NCBI GenBank assembly: GCA_045534265.1
Contig: JAZSJH010000007.1
Location: 1 to 64,000 of the forward strand
Direction of reading: 5' to 3'
Source: CAKVLS01 sp045534265
Lineage (GTDB): Bacteria; Bacillota; Clostridia; Christensenellales; UBA1242
DNA: 64,000 nucleotides
Shown: piece by piece, positions 43,321 to 52,039 of the stretch
Layout of the letters: each line of letters opens with the position of its first letter
How positions within the stretch are numbered: the stretch's first letter is position 1
Position numbers and translations under genes: made by a program
Notes under the pieces: model-generated
What the model saw: the letters and a program-made list of their open reading frames with translations, nothing else
Database searches by the model: none
What the model was told of the DNA's origin: nothing

Positions 43321-44361
43321 ATGCAAAAGACAGACAAAGTAAGAAATAGTTCTATAGATATATTTCGTCTTCCTTGCGCTATTTTGGTAATATGTATACA
43401 TACTTTTCCTTTTGCAGATATAAATCCTGTTCTTGAAACAATCATTTCGGAACATATAGGAAGAATAGCAGTACCATTTTTCTTTGCAACCATAGGTTTT
43501 TATTTTGTAAAAAGACTGCTGGAAGGCAAAGAAGTAAAAAGTACATTTTTAAGACTACTTAGGATTTATCTTTTATGGTCAGCAATAACAATAATTGTCG
43601 AAATTATTGCAAGGGTTGTAAGCGGAAATTTCAATTTATTAAATTTCACTTTAGAATATCTACTTAACTTTTTCGTAATAGGAACTAAGTATCAACTTTG
43701 GTTTTTCCCAGCATTGTTTTTAGCTTTAGGGTTTTTGACGTTATGCAACAAACTAAAAATTCTTAAATATATGGTTTATTTGCCATTTGTATTTTATGTC
43801 CTTGGATTATTAGGTGGTATTTATTATAAATTAGGCAATGAAATTCCTGTTATAACAAATATTGTTAATTTTGCTCATTTTTATAAAGGTATACATAGAA
43901 TTTTCGGAATAGGACTTCCTTTTGTTACATTAGGATATTTTCTTAATAAATTTTATGAAAAACACAAGAAAAACAATTTGCTTTATATTTTAATCTTAGC
44001 ATTAATAACAATATTATTTTTTGTAGAGTCATATTTAGCTGTTAAGTTTAGTTTGTGTGTTAATGTAAAAACATCAATATTTTTATATCCACTAATATTT
44101 TTAATTATGGTTTTACTAATAGACAATCCATCTAAAAACGAAAAAACAATTAAATGGAGTGCTACATCAAGAGATATTTCTAATTTTATGTATTATAGTC
44201 ACCCATTTTTTATAGACATATTAAGAGTTGTTGATTTGTTTATAATAACAATTCCAAATTTCAAAATAGCAAGTTTTGCAATAACTCTAATATTAACATT
44301 TACCATAGGTTTTGTAATACATAAAGAAAATAAAAAATACTATAACTTTTTTATAAAATAA
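43321..44361 (+). CDS. Acyltransferase family 3 membrane protein
   Basis: 346 residues with about ten predicted membrane helices. The N-terminus (IDIFRLPCAILVICIHTFPF) has the Asp/Arg and His pattern of acyltransferase-3 proteins, followed by RIAVPFFFATIGFYF. Members O-acylate cell-surface sugars or lipids. There is no extra SGNH domain. AAAGGAGAG precedes the ATG. It is probably co-transcribed with the TPR-like gene and ends with a strong terminator. Confidence 0.82.
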   Translation: MQKTDKVRNSSIDIFRLPCAILVICIHTFPFADINPVLETIISEHIGRIAVPFFFATIGFYFVKRLLEGKEVKSTFLRLLRIYLLWSAITIIVEIIARVVSGNFNLLNFTLEYLLNFFVIGTKYQLWFFPALFLALGFLTLCNKLKILKYMVYLPFVFYVLGLLGGIYYKLGNEIPVITNIVNFAHFYKGIHRIFGIGLPFVTLGYFLNKFYEKHKKNNLLYILILALITILFFVESYLAVKFSLCVNVKTSIFLYPLIFLIMVLLIDNPSKNEKTIKWSATSRDISNFMYYSHPFFIDILRVVDLFIITIPNFKIASFAITLILTFTIGFVIHKENKKYYNFFIK

Positions 44362-44364
44362 AAC

Positions 44365-44396
44365 AAAAAGCCGAGCCTTATGCTTGGCTTTTTTAT
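44365..44396 (+). terminator. Terminator of the TPR/acyltransferase operon
   Basis: AAGCCGAGC (44368-44376) pairs with GCTTGGCTT (44382-44390) with one wobble, followed by T. Confidence 0.88.
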
Positions 44397-44433
44397 AAAA
44401 GGAATAATATAGACAAAAATTGCAAATAAATAA

Positions 44434-44458
44434 AAAACACATTTTTAATGTGTTTTTT
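44434..44458. terminator. Second hairpin before the fusion gene
   Basis: AAAACACATT (44434-44443) pairs with AATGTGTTTT (44447-44456). Nearly the same hairpin recurs at 48353-48376. Confidence 0.65.
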
Positions 44459-44469
44459 GTTGTAATTAT

Positions 44470-44500
44470 TTGACATAAAAATCAAAATATTTTTTAATAT
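44470..44500 (+). promoter_or_regulatory. Predicted promoter of the fusion gene
   Basis: TTGACA (44470-44475) and a -10 that is TTTAAT at 17 nt or TAATAT at 19 nt. The SD of the gene, AAGGAGG, is the best in the window. Confidence 0.55.
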
Positions 44501-44535
44501 AAGTAGGAGAGTTTCTCTAAATAAAAGGAGGATAT

Positions 44536-47500
44536 ATGGAAACACCTAGAAATATGCCTGAGTACCTTAAGGTAATAGAAAAAGAGCTTTATTACAAAGA
44601 CGTAAATCTTATGTCACTTGTAAGACAATATGGTGGAAATCTTGAAGTAATGTACACAGACCAAATCCGTGAAAAAATTACTTCTTTCCAACAACATATG
44701 AGCAATGCCATTGCAAAATATTGTTATCCAGCATCTTTTTACTATGCATATGCTACTAAGGCAAACTATTTATCAGAAGTAGTAACAACCGCTACAAACT
44801 ATGCAGATATGGTTGAAACTTCTTCAGAAAGAGATATTGAATTGCTTTTGAACTTTTACAAAGCGGGAGGTTTGAGAAAAAACTCAACAATCATTTGTAA
44901 CGGAACAAAAACACATAAATATTTCGAAAGTATTGAAGAGTTAAAAATGCTAGGACTAAATGTTATTCCTACATTTGAAGCGGTAGATGAAATTTTACCT
45001 TTCTTAAAATCAGATTTTAATTATGAAGTTGGTATAAGAATTAATATTGGTGAGTTGTGTGACGAAAGAAAAGATGACGCCGATAGATTTGGTGCAACAA
45101 AAGCTATTGCAAAAGAACTATCAGATATTATCTTAAAATCTAACAACCTGACACTAAAACTTCTTCACTATCATACATCAACTATCGAAGAAGATACTAA
45201 CGCTTGGCTAAAACTTGCAAAAGGTCTTGTTGTTAACTTTTACAAACCACTTCGTAAAGAGCACAAAACACTAGAGTATATTGACCTTGGCGGTGGACTT
45301 CCTGCTCAATACGATTATGATTTTAATTTTAATTACAAAAACTTTGCGAACAAGTTAATAAAAATGCTTTCTGATACTTGTGCAGAACACGCAGTTATGC
45401 CACCAAGTATTATCGGCGAATATGGTAGATATACAGTTGCAGATAGTGGTTTCCATATCACAAAGGTAACTTATTCTAAGAAATTAAGAAATAACATTTG
45501 GTATATTCTTAAAAACTCAATTATGGGTTCTTTCCCGGATTCTTGGGCTTTGAAACAAAACTTCATTGTTTTACCACTTAACCTATGGGGAAATCCTGTA
45601 GAAAAAGTAAAACTAGGTGGAGCTACTTGTGACCCAGATGACGTATATTATGCCCAAAACGGCAAAAAGTATATTGAGCTTCCACAAATCAATGAAGGCG
45701 AAACACTATATCTTGCTTTCTTTGCAACAGGCGCTTATCAACAAATGATTGCTGGCGTTGGTGGAACTCACCACTGTATGATTGCTGAAGGTAGACAAAT
45801 TGTTATCTACAAAAATCAAGGTCAGCTAACTATTGATGCTGTAGAAAAAGTAAAAGAAGAATACACTCTAAACCTAAGATATGCAGACCAAACATACTTA
45901 AAGAGATATGTAGAACCAGAAACAACACCTATCAACACTTATGTAAAACACGGTAAATACAGAGTGGTTATAGGCGAAGATGTAGACGAAAAACTATACA
46001 AAAAGACAATGGTTCTTGACAAAAAAGTATTTGACGAATTTTTGGCTGACGACTCACTAAAAACTGTTTGGTACAACAAATGTCCAAAATTAACAGTTGC
46101 TTTGGTAAATAACGAAAACAACAACGTAGTTGGTTATATTACTTGTTATCCAATCAAAGACCAAGCATTTAGAAACTTTGTTGGTAAAAAGATTACTTAC
46201 TTTGACCTAAAAGAAAAAGATATTGACGACCTATCAAAACCAGGTTATTACAATCTATATTACTTTAGTACAGTCGTAGATCCTGCACTTCAAGGTAAAT
46301 ACATTGTAGACCCAGAAAACGAACTTCTTCATAACAAAAAAGTCTTCACTATCCTAAACGAAGCTTTGGTTGAAGTAATTTCAAATCTTGCATCAAAAGG
46401 TGTTATGTTCAAAACATTCTTGTTTGACTCTATTGCACCTAGCATTGATAAATATGCTGCTGGTTACAACCTACTTCCTATCCAAAATAGAGAAGCAGAC
46501 GAAGTTGTTAACTACGCTAACGAATTTTCACCAAAATGTTTTGAAATGTCTAAAAATGCAGATAAGCTAAACAGATACTATCAAGAAGCTCCAACAGGAA
46601 TTAAAAAGATAGAATCTACACCACTTAAAGATGGCTTTACTGCACTATCAGACTTTGATCCACACCAAAAACTATATATCCTATGGCCAGAAAGACCTGA
46701 CGTATGGAGAAACAACGCTCAAGAAGCACAAAAAACATTCTACAACCTTATCAAACAAATAAGCGAATACGAAAAAATCGTTGTTGGTGTTACAAATCTA
46801 AATGAATTTGATCATAAAAAATTCCCATTCAATGACAATGTTCAATTGATTGAAATTAAACATAATGACTCATGGGCGAGAGACACAGGACCTATCGGTC
46901 TTGTAAATCCAGAAACAGGCGAACACAGAGCAGCAATCTTTGGCTTTAACGCTTATGGTGGAGCTTCAGAAGGTTTGTATTGTGCATGGAACCTAGATCG
47001 TAAGATTGCTCTAGAGATGTGTAAAAATGAAAATATGGATTATTATGATACATCTAGTATGGTGCTAGAAGGTGGTTCAGTTGTAGCTAATGGTAAAGGT
47101 ACATTGATTACAACAGAAGAATGCCTACTTAACAAAAACAGAAACCCACATATGACAAAAGAAAAAATTGAACAAAGATTGAAAGATTATATGGGTATCA
47201 AAAAAATTATTTGGTTAAACAAAGGTATCTACAATGACGAGACAAATGGTCACGTAGATAATATCTGTAACTTCGTAACTGAAGATGAAGTAATTCTTGC
47301 TTGGCCAAAAAATGAAGATGATGAACAATATGCAATTTCGCTAGAAAATTATAATATTCTTGTTAACTCAACAACAGCCGAAGGAAAACCAATCAAGGTT
47401 CACAAACTAATTCTTCCTGATGTATTGCGTATAACAAAAGAAGAAGGCGAGGGCATTGTAACAAAAGCAAGTTCTCAACCAAGAGTAGAAGGAGAGAGAA

Positions 47501-47691
47501 TGGCTGCATCATATATCAATATGCTTGTATCAGATAAATTCGTTATCCTTCCTGCATTTAATGATAGCAGTGATAAAGAAGCTGCAAAACTTATGCAAAA
47601 GATTTATCCAGACAAGAAAGTTATATCTTTCTATTCTAGAGAAATTTTGCTAGGCGGCGGAAATATCCACTGTATCACAAAACACCTATAA
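44536..47691 (+). CDS. Three-domain fusion: PLP decarboxylase + GNAT-like domain + agmatine deiminase
   Basis: 1051 residues with three parts. Residues 1-450 form a fold-III PLP decarboxylase of the ornithine/arginine/diaminopimelate type, with PLP Lys75 (YAYATKAN), HYHTS near 211, DLGGGLP near 251, GEYGRY near 295, CDPDD near 364 and GAYQQM near 399. Residues 470-680 look like a GNAT acetyltransferase domain (VALVNNENNNVVGYITCYP, then FSTVVDPALQGKY), assigned with less certainty. Residues 690-1051 are a complete agmatine deiminase: WPERPDVWR near 717, NDSWARDTGP at 777-786, NGHVDN at 904-909 and the catalytic Cys1046 in GGGNIHCIT. If the decarboxylase acts on arginine, the fusion would make agmatine and pass it to N-carbamoylputrescine. 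No N-carbamoylputrescine amidase is nearby. It is a monocistronic unit with a strong SD and a terminator. Confidence 0.88.
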   Translation: METPRNMPEYLKVIEKELYYKDVNLMSLVRQYGGNLEVMYTDQIREKITSFQQHMSNAIAKYCYPASFYYAYATKANYLSEVVTTATNYADMVETSSERDIELLLNFYKAGGLRKNSTIICNGTKTHKYFESIEELKMLGLNVIPTFEAVDEILPFLKSDFNYEVGIRINIGELCDERKDDADRFGATKAIAKELSDIILKSNNLTLKLLHYHTSTIEEDTNAWLKLAKGLVVNFYKPLRKEHKTLEYIDLGGGLPAQYDYDFNFNYKNFANKLIKMLSDTCAEHAVMPPSIIGEYGRYTVADSGFHITKVTYSKKLRNNIWYILKNSIMGSFPDSWALKQNFIVLPLNLWGNPVEKVKLGGATCDPDDVYYAQNGKKYIELPQINEGETLYLAFFATGAYQQMIAGVGGTHHCMIAEGRQIVIYKNQGQLTIDAVEKVKEEYTLNLRYADQTYLKRYVEPETTPINTYVKHGKYRVVIGEDVDEKLYKKTMVLDKKVFDEFLADDSLKTVWYNKCPKLTVALVNNENNNVVGYITCYPIKDQAFRNFVGKKITYFDLKEKDIDDLSKPGYYNLYYFSTVVDPALQGKYIVDPENELLHNKKVFTILNEALVEVISNLASKGVMFKTFLFDSIAPSIDKYAAGYNLLPIQNREADEVVNYANEFSPKCFEMSKNADKLNRYYQEAPTGIKKIESTPLKDGFTALSDFDPHQKLYILWPERPDVWRNNAQEAQKTFYNLIKQISEYEKIVVGVTNLNEFDHKKFPFNDNVQLIEIKHNDSWARDTGPIGLVNPETGEHRAAIFGFNAYGGASEGLYCAWNLDRKIALEMCKNENMDYYDTSSMVLEGGSVVANGKGTLITTEECLLNKNRNPHMTKEKIEQRLKDYMGIKKIIWLNKGIYNDETNGHVDNICNFVTEDEVILAWPKNEDDEQYAISLENYNILVNSTTAEGKPIKVHKLILPDVLRITKEEGEGIVTKASSQPRVEGERMAASYINMLVSDKFVILPAFNDSSDKEAAKLMQKIYPDKKVISFYSREILLGGGNIHCITKHL

Positions 47692-47692
47692 T

Positions 47693-47728
47693 AAAAAAGA
47701 GAAAGTCCTGTTAGGGCTTTCTTTTTTG
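47693..47728 (+). terminator. Terminator of the fusion gene
   Basis: GAAAGTCCT (47701-47709) pairs with AGGGCTTTC (47713-47721), extended by A6/T6. Confidence 0.88.
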
Positions 47729-47757
47729 TTGTTAAAAAATATCTTGTATGGTATTAT
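47729..47757 (+). promoter_or_regulatory. Promoter of the 47764 GNAT gene, leaderless geometry
   Basis: TTGTTA (47729-47734), 17 nt, TATTAT (47752-47757) with extended TGG. Exactly 6 nt separate the -10 from the ATG, so transcription would start at the A of AUG. Confidence 0.68.
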
Positions 47758-47763
47758 AAAAAT

Positions 47764-48351
47764 ATGGAAATAAGAAAAGCAACCTTAAAAGACAATTTAG
47801 AAGAAATTGCAACATTAATATATTATACAGATAAGTTTATATACCCTTATTGGTTCAAAAAAGACCAAGACTACAAACCTACTTTGGTTAAACTTATAAA
47901 ATCAAAAGGTTCTTTGTTTTATTACAAAAACATATTTGTCGCAACTCAAAACAATCACATATACGGCATAGTTGTGTGCTTTGACGACAAGTCGGTTTTG
48001 GACTATGACTACACAGATTTGTCAAAGGTAAATAAGCATTATGCTTATACTATAAAAAAATACGTTGTCCCTGTATCAAGTCACAAACAAAAAGGTTTTG
48101 TCTATATATCTAACGTCTGTGTTGCAAACAAATATAGAAGACAACATATCGGTAGATCTTTGCTAGAAAACTTATTCAAAGTATACCCAAATAAAAACTT
48201 TGAACTTGATGTTATCGCAAATAACGTACCTGCGCTAAAACTATACACAAAACAAGGTTTTGAGATTGTAAAAAAACTTAAAGGTTTTAATGGACCTTTC
48301 ATGATAAAACCAAAAATATACACAATGCAAAAAATTGTAAACAAACAATAA
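47764..48351 (+). CDS. GNAT-family N-acetyltransferase
   Basis: 195 residues with the GNAT core: VYISNVCVANKYRRQHIGRSLL (about 113-134) carries the Q/R-x-x-G-x-(G/R) acetyl-CoA loop in the form RRQHIGRS. NNVPALKLYTKQGFEIV follows, the usual last motif. The substrate is unknown. It lies directly after the polyamine-type fusion gene but has a separate promoter. There is no SD; the promoter position implies a leaderless mRNA. Confidence 0.85.
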   Translation: MEIRKATLKDNLEEIATLIYYTDKFIYPYWFKKDQDYKPTLVKLIKSKGSLFYYKNIFVATQNNHIYGIVVCFDDKSVLDYDYTDLSKVNKHYAYTIKKYVVPVSSHKQKGFVYISNVCVANKYRRQHIGRSLLENLFKVYPNKNFELDVIANNVPALKLYTKQGFEIVKKLKGFNGPFMIKPKIYTMQKIVNKQ

Positions 48352-48352
48352 G

Positions 48353-48376
48353 ACACATTTTTAATGTGTTTTTTTG
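48353..48376 (+). terminator. Terminator of the 47764 GNAT gene
   Basis: ACACATT (48353-48359) pairs with AATGTGT (48363-48369), followed by T7. It overlaps the end of the gene by almost nothing and matches the hairpin at 44434. Confidence 0.82.
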
Positions 48377-48418
48377 TTGCGTATTTTTGCGATAAACAAA
48401 AGCAATATTCAAATATAT

Positions 48419-48447
48419 TTGCCTGATAAATTTCAATTTGATATTAT
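48419..48447 (+). promoter_or_regulatory. Promoter of ispH, leaderless geometry
   Basis: TTGCCT (48419-48424), 17 nt, TATTAT (48442-48447) with extended TGA, then 6 nt to the ATG at 48454. No SD. Confidence 0.68.
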
Positions 48448-48453
48448 ATAAAT

Positions 48454-49353
48454 ATGGAAATAAAAATTGCAGAAACTTGTGGGCTTTGCGGTGGTTGCCA
48501 AAGGGCTTTTGATATAGTTATTCAAAAGTTGCAACAAGGAAATAACGTAACTATCTTCAAAGAAATTGTCCACAACAAAAATTTTAATACAATTTTGCGT
48601 GCATACGGAGCTATAACAAAAGAAAACTTGCAAAATCTCACAAGTGAAGAGCTTGTTATTTTGCGTGGTCACGGCGAGCCGCCAAAAACATACGAGTATC
48701 TAAAAAATAATAATATATCATATGTAGACTGTACTTGTCCTAATGTTGAAAATATCCATAAAGCCGTAGAGAAATATTCTGGTATGGGCTATGATATTGT
48801 TTTGCTTGGAAAGCACAAAGAAAAAATGCACCCCGAAGTTGAAGGCATTGTCGGTTGGGTTTTAACAAATACTTATCTTGTCCAAGACCAAGAAGATGTA
48901 GACAAATTAAAAAATGTAAAAGATAAAAAATTATATCTTGTATGCCAAACGACTTTTAATATGTTTTTAGCAGAAGAGTTAGTTGCCGATATCGAAAAAA
49001 TAGCAAAACAAAACAACTGCGAAATCGTTATTAACAAATCTTTGTGTTCTGCCCAAAGAGAGATAAATAAATCTTCACAAGCCTTGGCAAAACAAGTGGA
49101 TTTTATGATAGTAATCGGCGGAAAAAATTCTAGCAACTCAAAAGAACTTTTTAACAATGTATCTGGTATTTGTCCAAGCATATTTATCGAAGATATTTAC
49201 GAATATAAAAGTGCATTACAAAGCGCAAACATTACAATAAAAGATGATAGTGTTATAGGCATAACAGCAGGTGCTTCTACTATGAAAAACGAACTGCTTG
49301 CGCTACAAAAACTTATAGAAAAAGATTATAGAAACAAAACGGAGAAAAAATGA
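48454..49353 (+). CDS. ispH: 4-hydroxy-3-methylbut-2-enyl diphosphate reductase IspH
   Basis: IspH performs the last step of the MEP isoprenoid pathway, reducing HMBPP to IPP and DMAPP with a [4Fe-4S] cluster. The three cluster cysteines are C12 (GLCGGCQRAF), C95 (CTCPNV) and C198 (SLCSAQRE). The substrate-contact motifs HGEPPK, HPEVEGI, QTTFNM and GITAGAST are present. The length of 299 is normal. Two extra cysteines (C9, C15) flank C12. The start has no SD, and the promoter position predicts a leaderless mRNA. The stop overlaps the helicase start by four bases (ATGA). Confidence 0.93.
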   Translation: MEIKIAETCGLCGGCQRAFDIVIQKLQQGNNVTIFKEIVHNKNFNTILRAYGAITKENLQNLTSEELVILRGHGEPPKTYEYLKNNNISYVDCTCPNVENIHKAVEKYSGMGYDIVLLGKHKEKMHPEVEGIVGWVLTNTYLVQDQEDVDKLKNVKDKKLYLVCQTTFNMFLAEELVADIEKIAKQNNCEIVINKSLCSAQREINKSSQALAKQVDFMIVIGGKNSSNSKELFNNVSGICPSIFIEDIYEYKSALQSANITIKDDSVIGITAGASTMKNELLALQKLIEKDYRNKTEKK

Positions 49354-52007
49354 AAAATTTTGACGGGATAGTATTTAGGGGGACTTTTAGAGATTATCAA
49401 CAAAGAGTCCTTGATACTGTAGACAACCATATGCAAGATGGTAAAATAAATATAGTGGCTGCCCCTGGTAGTGGAAAAACTATTTTGGGACTTGAACTTA
49501 TTCGTAGACAAAACAGCCCTTGCCTTATCTTTTCGCCAACGGTTACAATAAGAGACCAATGGGGCGAAAGATTTGAAGGTTTTTTTGTACCCGAAGGCGA
49601 AAAACTAGAAAAGTACTATTCTTCAAACCTAAACAAACTTAGTCTTCTAAATTCTATTACCTACCAAGCAATGTATTCTGCATTAAAGAAAATAAAAGTA
49701 GAAACCGAAGACGAAACAATAGATTATTCAAATATCGATTTGTTTAAGCTTGTAAAAGAGCAGGGTATAAAAACAATCTGCCTTGATGAAGCACACCACT
49801 TGCAAAACGAATGGCAAAAAGCCCTAGAGATGTTTGTAAAAGGTCTAGATAAAGATATTGTTATCATATCTTTAACCGCAACCCCGCCATATGATGCAGG
49901 CGTTATGGAGTGGGAAAGATACCAAACAATATGTGGACAAATAGACGAAGAAATAAGCGTGCCTGAGCTTGTAAAAACAAACACCCTATGTCCACACCAG
50001 GACTTTGTATACCTAAACTTCCCAACCGAAAAAGAAGTTAAAAACTTCAAAGACTACAAAGAGCGTGCAAACAGCGGTATAAAAGATTTGATTGCCAGTG
50101 GTATTTTAGAGCCTGTGTATAACAATATAATAAATACCCAAAAAGATAATTTTGACTTTTTGTATACAAATGCCAAAGAAGTAATAGCCCTTTATATATT
50201 GCTAGAAAAAGCAGGGTATAAAATCCCACGCAAACTAAAAAAGATGTTAACCACAAAAGGCGCTTTGCCAAAATTCAGCCTAAAGTATGGCGAAAGAGCT
50301 GTGAACTTTCTTTTGGCTTGTGAGATAACTACTGAAGAGCAAAAACTAGAAATCACAAAAATCTTCAAAAAATACTCACTTATCGAAAAACGAAAAGTGT
50401 GTTTAGACCTTAACGAAAAATTAAAAAAGCAAGTCTATTCTTCTATGGGCAAGCTAAGCAGCATAGAAACAATAACCGAAAGTGAAATCAAAGCCTTGGG
50501 CAAAAATCTTCGTATGCTAATTTTGACTGACTATATCAAAAAAGAAAGTATTAAAGATATAGGAACAACAAACGAAATATCAAACATAAGCATTGTTAGC
50601 ATATTTGAAACTTTGAGAAGAAAATTTCCTAAAGAAAATATAGGTGTGTTATCTGGAAGTTTGGTTATCTTACCGGCATCTTTGAAAGAACATTTTTCAA
50701 AGACCGAAAAATTATCAGCAAAAGATTTTTCTACAAAGCCAATAGAAAACACAACCTATGCCGTGTTTAACTTCAAAGGCGGCAACAAGCAAAAAGTACA
50801 AATCGTCAGCAAGATATTCAAAGATGGACTTATTAACATTTTAGTTGGAACAAAATCTCTACTTGGGGAAGGTTGGGATTCGCCTTGCATAAACTCATTA
50901 ATTCTTGCAAGCTTTGTAGGTAGCTTTATGCTGTCAAACCAAATGCGTGGCAGAGCAATAAGAATAGACAAAAACGCTCCAGACAAAGTTTCCAATATTT
51001 GGCATTTGGCGACAGTTGAGCCCGAATATATATTGGAAGATAACTTTATCAAACGCAAAAGCAAAAAACTAACCGAACAATACTATAACACCGAGTCTTG
51101 CGATTTGGAAATGCTAGAAAGACGCTTTGAGTGTTTTGTAGGTCCTAGGGTAGAAGGCAGCGGAATAGAAAGTGGCATAGACAGAATATCTCATATTAAG
51201 CCACCATACAGCAAAGAAAATGTTGATAAAATAAACGAAAAAACTCTAGCTCTATCTTGCCAAAGAGATTTGACAAAATCTTCTTGGAAGGCAGATGTAA
51301 GCGGCAATGCAAGGACATTTTTGGAAACTGATGTTCCAAAAGAAAAACGCATTAGAGCCTTTACCTTCCAAAACCTACTTTTGCAAGTAATAATTACAAG
51401 CATTATGGGACTTGTTGTTTATTTTACATACAACATGTTTATGTCAACAGGAAATATAATCACTGTCGCAGCTGGAGTTATAATAATTGGATTTTTGGTT
51501 GTGTATTCGGGCAAAATTATAGATAAAATAATGTCCCACCTAACGCCAAAACAATCTATCAAAACAATGGCAAAAACCGTACTTCATACGCTAAAATTTA
51601 TGGGCGAAATTCAAAGTGACTGTTATGTCAAAATAAAGAAAAACGAAAAAGACGATTTGACAGTTGTTCTTTGTGGGGCAAGTATTAGAGAAGAAAACTT
51701 GTTCAATACCGCAATAACAGAGATGTTTTCGCCAATAGACAATCCAAGATATATTTTGGCTAGAAAAAACATTTTCAAAGAACCTGATGTTAGAATATCT
51801 CTTGCCGTACCAAATATAATTGGTCAAAAGAAAGAATACGCCGAAGAGTTTTATAAAGAACTTCAAAAACACACCGGCAAACTTCTTCTTGTATATACCC
51901 GCAACGAATACGGCAGAAGATTTATCTTAGATTGTCGCAAAAAATCATATATAACTCTAAACTACAAACAAATAAACAAAAAACATAAAGTTTCAAATTG
52001 GGAGTAA
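49350..52007 (+). CDS. DEAD/DEAH-type SF2 helicase with C-terminal membrane segments
   Basis: 885 residues. The helicase core shows a Q-like start (RDYQQRVLD), Walker A APGSGKT at 38-44, DEAH near 147-150 and SLTATPP near 173. The second RecA fold carries GTKSLLGEGWD near 500 and the arginine-finger motif QMRGRAIR near 531. The architecture resembles Res/type III restriction helicases. After the core, two hydrophobic helices lie at about 678-697 and 703-722, followed by about 165 residues of mixed structure. No nuclease or methylase lies beside it. Translation is coupled to ispH through ATGA. Function unknown; membrane-associated nucleic acid remodelling is inferred. Confidence 0.82.
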   Translation: MKNFDGIVFRGTFRDYQQRVLDTVDNHMQDGKINIVAAPGSGKTILGLELIRRQNSPCLIFSPTVTIRDQWGERFEGFFVPEGEKLEKYYSSNLNKLSLLNSITYQAMYSALKKIKVETEDETIDYSNIDLFKLVKEQGIKTICLDEAHHLQNEWQKALEMFVKGLDKDIVIISLTATPPYDAGVMEWERYQTICGQIDEEISVPELVKTNTLCPHQDFVYLNFPTEKEVKNFKDYKERANSGIKDLIASGILEPVYNNIINTQKDNFDFLYTNAKEVIALYILLEKAGYKIPRKLKKMLTTKGALPKFSLKYGERAVNFLLACEITTEEQKLEITKIFKKYSLIEKRKVCLDLNEKLKKQVYSSMGKLSSIETITESEIKALGKNLRMLILTDYIKKESIKDIGTTNEISNISIVSIFETLRRKFPKENIGVLSGSLVILPASLKEHFSKTEKLSAKDFSTKPIENTTYAVFNFKGGNKQKVQIVSKIFKDGLINILVGTKSLLGEGWDSPCINSLILASFVGSFMLSNQMRGRAIRIDKNAPDKVSNIWHLATVEPEYILEDNFIKRKSKKLTEQYYNTESCDLEMLERRFECFVGPRVEGSGIESGIDRISHIKPPYSKENVDKINEKTLALSCQRDLTKSSWKADVSGNARTFLETDVPKEKRIRAFTFQNLLLQVIITSIMGLVVYFTYNMFMSTGNIITVAAGVIIIGFLVVYSGKIIDKIMSHLTPKQSIKTMAKTVLHTLKFMGEIQSDCYVKIKKNEKDDLTVVLCGASIREENLFNTAITEMFSPIDNPRYILARKNIFKEPDVRISLAVPNIIGQKKEYAEEFYKELQKHTGKLLLVYTRNEYGRRFILDCRKKSYITLNYKQINKKHKVSNWE

Positions 52008-52038
52008 AAAAACTACTAGATTTTTCTAGTAGTTTTTT
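52008..52038. terminator. Bidirectional terminator between helicase and branching enzyme
   Basis: AACTACTAGA (52011-52020) pairs with TCTAGTAGTT (52025-52034), with A and T runs outside. Confidence 0.9.
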
Positions 52039-52039
52039 G

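Noticed and set aside
44434..48376. Matching hairpins at 44434 and 48353 as ends of a mobile element carrying the fusion gene
   Set aside because: Both are simple ACACATT/AATGTGT terminators with A/T runs; there is no transposase, and no terminal inverted repeat or target duplication.
49350..52007. Type III restriction enzyme or full defence island around the helicase
   Set aside because: The helicase core resembles Res subunits, but no methylase, nuclease motif or other defence gene lies nearby; the neighbours are ispH and a branching enzyme.
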